Assembly (NCBI GenBank): GCA_033032175.1
Contig: CM065325.1
Coordinates: forward strand, 5,980,930-6,044,929
Direction of reading: 5' to 3'
Length of the DNA: 64,000 bases
Source: Saturnia japonica
Lineage: Eukaryota > Arthropoda > Insecta > Lepidoptera > Saturniidae
A program made the position numbers and the translations under genes. This document shows, in pieces, positions 51,701-57,700 of this stretch (the first letter of the stretch is position 1; each line of letters starts with the position of its first letter). Below the pieces are notes generated by a model. It had not been told where the DNA came from. It made no database searches and saw nothing but the letters and a program-made list of their open reading frames with translations.

Positions 51701-54700
51701 CAAACATCTTTTTCTAGAATCATAGCTAAGAACACTCTCGATAAAGTTACCTTTCAAACAAAAAAAAACTAGATCAATATCGGTTGAGCCGTTTAGGAGC
51801 TATGATGCTACAAACACAGATACAGTCACACAGCCACGTAGACACACATATACGTACGCTATACTTTAAATAACACTTCTATTTTTGCGTGAGGCGTTAA
51901 TAATAAATTCATCTTTCTTTTCAAACAACGGTTGCTTTAGTTTTTTCTTTAATGGCAACTGTGTTCATTCTCAACTCTGCTGACGTCACGTGAACAGCAT
52001 ATTTTTCTAATTATTATTCTTGTAATATTCAAATAATGTCATTGACATTACGCACATATCCTTATTCTTCTTATAATTAATAATGTAGTGTCTTTATTTA
52101 TCGTAATAATATAAAATTGTGATGTGTCCTTTGTTCGTAACTATATAGATTATAATTATACTTTATATATATATGTTTAACATATTATAGTCTTATATTA
52201 TACCTGCAGTCCCCTTAACAAGTATTATGTGTAAATTTGTGACTGTTTAATTTTGTGTCAATATAAGTGTCCTTTTCATGGGATATTGTCATAGGTTATT
52301 ATTCCACAGTACACCAAACATTTGGCAACTAAATTCTATAACGTGTATTTGTTAATTGACAAAATTGCATGTGTTAAGTCAAAGTCTGAATAAAACGGAA
52401 CAAAACGTACACGTTTCGATATGGGCCAATTTGATTGGTGGATCGCAATTGCCAACCATTTTGGTGCTCCTTTCACCCCCCTACCCTTACTATTCCAACC
52501 GTCTCTTCTCGCGCGCGCGCACCGGCACGAACACCGTTGCCGACATAAATTTAAGAAAAAGCCAAAAACTGTGAATCTGGTGGAATCCAAGTATCCCGAC
52601 CCTGACCTCATCAAAACTGGTGAGTAATTGTGATATGTCCAACAGCATGCATAGGCAGAAAGCCAAAAAAAAGTAATCTTCAAAATATATAGTTCCATCA
52701 AGATGACGGCTCGCTACTTAAAATTGTTCAGGGAGCTCTTTGTGGCAACTTAAAATGTATGCCATCAGTTATTATTTATAATCCATTTAGCTTGTGCATA
52801 ATATAAACTACATCACATAAATGCCTCATTAGCCTAGTGGTCGTAAGCGCGACTGCTATGCTCGAGGTCCTGGGTTCGATTCCCAGGTCGAGCAAAGTGT
52901 CATTGGTGTTTTCTATGAAATTCTCTGTAGCAGCTCGGAGTTTGGCTCTGTGACCGATTAATGGCAATAGAATCGCCCCTATTACATGGGACCTAAAAAT
53001 ATACCCGGCGAACTGTGGGTGTACATTAGTACTACACCTATGCTTAACCTTTCGGTGATACAGGCGTGATGGTATTTTATGTTATGTTACATCACTTTAA
53101 AATGTCAGTTATATTGCATGGTATAGTTAGGTATAAACAAAATTTACGTTAAATTAAATTAAAATAAAAACCATCACATGACAAATCACGATCCAATCGG
53201 TCTATTTAATTTTGTTACAATTTGTTCCAAAACAGTACAAAAAGTTTTTTGTTATCGATTCTTACACTCTATTAATATCATAATTAAAACTTACCTCTCT
53301 TCTAGCTAACTCTCCACCTGGAGTTAGAACGGAGCATATCCAGGCACCTTTATCTCGATTCCGGTCAACATTTGTTATTGACAATAGCCCATCTATTTGC
53401 TGGTAGCGAGGGTCGGTACCAGCTCCGCCTTCCCATTTCACGGAACTTTACAAACCATACATTAACTTCTGAATGAATAAATTTATATTATTTTTGTATA
53501 CCTACAGACCTATTATTATCTAAAATTTAAAATTTAACTGTGTAAGTTTGATTAAGTTTTTTTCTTTGTAAATTTTAAATAGAACTTAATAACCGATCTT
53601 AATAGTCCTTAAATAGAATATGGTAAATATATTGGCTAGCATAGGTGTGTTATGACAGCAATTTTATCTGATCTTAAGTGACGATGTGGCCCAAAATGGT
53701 AACACGCATAGCTTAGTGGAATACTTACTCTCAATTGCAACTACCGAAACACAACTATAGGTGCTTGGCGACATATTTTCATCTTTAGGTTGGTAGCTAG
53801 CTAGGTGAGCATTTGAAAATACCCTATCACCATGCTATGGTTTCATAAGGATATTTTCATTTAAAACTCAGGCTTATTGCAAGCATTCGAACTCACGTCG
53901 ATCAACGTGATGTCTGTATGCGTTACCATTGAGCCATCATTGTTGCACGTTCAAAATATATATTAAACAAAACCTTTTTTCAATTTAGTCCATAAGAAGG
54001 CAATCATGAATGTCAAAATGCACTACCGTTTCGGAAATCATCTCGGATATCAAGAAGAGCCGGCAAGGAACTCGATCGGGTTTATCAACATTTCTTGTGC
54101 AATTTTTTGAGTTTATAGTTATTCTAATTTTTAGTGGATATAAAGGAAATAAGTAAATTTCAGACATCACTAACATTCAAGTAATGATGAAACCTTTAAT
54201 ACCGTTTAGACAATAAAACTTACTTTACATTATTCTTGGGTTTATTGCTGGGTAAATCGGTTATGTATACTTATGAAGTTTATTGTAGAACATATAATCA
54301 CTTTAAAACTTTTGTTTCACTAAGTATAAAAAATGTAATTACTATTTTATACTTATTTATTTATTGTATGGAATTTGTTCCCGTTGGTTACAAGTTCAAT
54401 CTTATCTTAGTTTTCCGAAGATATGTTAAATTAATAAAGATATATTAGGAGGGCACAGTTAAGACACTATAATAAATTCTTGAAAATTGTACCTCAGTGA
54501 TTCACGAGGTCCCATGCCATAAATTTTTCGATCTACCCTTTTTTTGCATTAAGGTATTGAACCCTACAGTAAAATATCGTAGGATATGAAACTATAGAAG
54601 TAAGCGATGTAGGCTAATCGGTCATTTATATCTTATATTTAATTCTTACTTTCGCTACAGAATTTGTAGGTTAGTATTTGGTCATAGTTATATCAAGTAG

Positions 54701-57700
54701 GTAGCTCCAGTGTATATTATCAAAGTTAAACATTTACTACCTAATTTAATTAAAAAATGATATTCAGTTTAATAAAAATTTAATAGAATTTAAAAAAAGA
54801 TCAATCCTTTAGTTTTAAAAGAATAAATTTTAAATATAAAATACTTTATTTTTAGCACAAATTTAAGAAAAAGGCTTAAATCTGTGATTTTTAGTTTAGA
54901 AAAATACACATAAAGATGTTAACAGTAATATCAGTTTAGAAAACGTCGAGAAACTCGATCGGTATTTTATAAAACCTTTTAATCCTTTTTTAGTTACATT
55001 TGTTCCTGACGATATGACGAACAAATATTTTTAAGCGCAATAATAGAACACATAAGTCATAATCATAATAATTGTCTTCTCGTATGTGAACAAAACAAAA
55101 ATAATAACATTCCTGCTCAAATATTCTGAAGGTAATAATGATATTAAACTAGAGCACTAAGAAACAGCTCAGCTCGGTTCTGTTTCGTGCTCTGTTTCTT
55201 AATATAATACATTTTATAACAAGCTAAAACTGAAAAAAATTTTTTTATGAAGTCATACCAAAATATTTATTTGTTACGCTCTCCATTATATTCAATTAAT
55301 AAATTCATTAGTTATTGGAAATATGAATCCATAAAATAATGGCATACGATTTAAATCCATGGATAATATTATGTATGTTAATTTTTTAATTATTTAAAGT
55401 CACTAGCTGTGGTATATCATTTTTTTACTAATCTATATATTAATACGTGAAGCAAAAGTGTATTGCGTGCATGGAAGGACTGTGAGATTTGGCATGGTTA
55501 AAGTTTTTATGGAGAAGGTGTGCAGAAGGCTAAAATTTATCTATAATATCTTTTACTAATATATTAAATTAAATAAATAAATACTGGGAATCCTAACAGA
55601 CCAGTGCCAATGAACTTAGACCCCCAAAATATTGACATTGTCACTCAACGAAAAGTGACAGCAAGTGATGTAGATAATACTCATTGTTTAGGTTAATGAA
55701 TACTGCAAATGTCAAACAGAAAATAGTCTATGATCATAAAGTCGCTGGTCTAATTTCGAGCTTAGGTTGATCGATAGTAAATATAGATAAATTTTAACTG
55801 TTCTTCATTTGAACTTAAAATAGATAATCCTAATATCTGATATCTAATATTAAATAGTCAAAAATAAATGATTATGAAACGTTTAAACTATGTCCGCGCT
55901 CATTAATTCCTCATACAAAAAGGTCTGTATTTCTTTCATTTGTTATCATATTCTCCCACTTCGTTCACCAGATGTCACGAATAGCCACTCAGATCCCTAC
56001 TCGATTTACTTACGGTCAAGTCGATCTTAATAAATGCTTACTCGATTGGAAATCCGTAATAGGGACACCAAATTGTCACTTCGGATCCTGCGACCGCCTT
56101 CACCGGATTCATGGCTCGTATGTAGGGCGGACCTAAGCAAATCACATAACAATATTGACAATGGAATCGTCACGTTCTAATGCCCGAATAATCAAATTAA
56201 TGTTTATTTAGGATAGGTGGAAAAACAAAGTACTCTGGGAATTTTCAATGTGTTCGTGATTTAAATACATTATTGTTTTCGCTATGGTTGGAAATATTAT
56301 GCAATGTTTTAAATATTATAGGTATATAACTACATATATAGTATCAATTCATTTAGTACGTGTGTGTAACATAATGTCTTTATTATAAATACACATTGAC
56401 ATTTTTGTGAGATGATAAATCTTTTTTTATAGTTACTATAAATGCAAGTTTGTATAAACAAATTGAGGTATTTTTAAATTGTACCTATAAACAATAATTA
56501 CAATTCCAACAGATCCTTCCTCGGGTTCAATCTTGAAGACAACATTTGAAAATAAATACAAAATACACATATTTGTTGAAATATGTCGCGTACCACTTTT
56601 TTGCTGATGGTATACTCTATCAGAATCATTCACTCAATTGCCAACAACAACTACAAAATTTTAACTCTATCGGTTGATCGATGTTTAAACGCATAGAACG
56701 CGAACACAAAAATATTAGTTATTACTTAAAAGATTATAAATGCTCAATATAAATGATCTTTTATACATTGGTATTTCTAGAACATATTGTAACAAAAGAG
56801 AGATAAAAACAATGATTTTTTTACTGACCGTACACATTAAGCCTAGCCGCGTGAGCCACGTTGCCGTGTGCGTTGTTCGCTCGGCACTCGTAGCGACCGC
56901 CGTGCTCTACCCGCGCACTACTCACTGATAACGTTGATAACACGTAGTTGTTGTTGGAGCCAATGCCCGTCGGACCACTCTCACGACTCTCCGTAACTAT
57001 AGCCCTGTATATATCAATATTTCAAACTGTATGGATTGTCGAAAATCATATCGCTATTAGCCATCGAAAAAATATTCGAACTATTCAGTCTATATTTGAC
57101 CTACACGAACATGTTTGTCATGAGTCATTACCAGAAGACGAATGTTATAATAACAAAACAATTTTTAACAAAAAAGAAAATCAACTTCAATGATTTTGAA
57201 GAATTCCATCATGTATCTTCGAAGTTGAAGGTCCAATGTCAAATAGGGACCATCCTTGAGATATATCTTAACCAACAAAAAAAAAATCGATATTGGTTCA
57301 TAAACTAAGAAGTTATGGCTGATCATCTATAAAAAATATACATTCATTCGAATTGAATATATAACCTCCCGTCTTTTATTGAATTCGGTTAAAAAGAGAC
57401 TGATTGATTTCTTGGATAAAGACTGACAGATCTCATGTGATAAAAATAATTCTTACATTACTTAATAAAGTTAAACTTAATCCTTTTTTCGAAGCGACTT
57501 ACGGCACTGTTGACGCCCCTGTAACTTCGTTGTTTTTAAAGCAAGTAGTTTGAGTTTTTAGAGATCAAGAGTACATAGTATAACTAGCGATATTGCCATT
57601 AAACTTAATAATTATACTTTATAGTTTACTAATTATCGCTAATCAAAGTTCTTTAATTTTGTCACCGACACACTCACCGATCATCAAAATTCTAAGTCTT

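Noticed and set aside
52336..52701. 121-codon minus-strand frame in the Ig6-Ig7 intron
   Set aside because: Contains no domain pattern and does not join the Dscam exons in phase; the plus-strand reading is more protein-like.
52812..52890. Candidate functional tRNA gene
   Set aside because: A and B boxes and a T-stem exist, but the anticodon arm and acceptor stem do not form cleanly and a SINE body follows.
51586..53294. Alternative Ig7 exons as in Dscam1 or Dscam2
   Set aside because: Scanning both strands of this intron showed no second copy of the LTCTVTSGDMPV type block.
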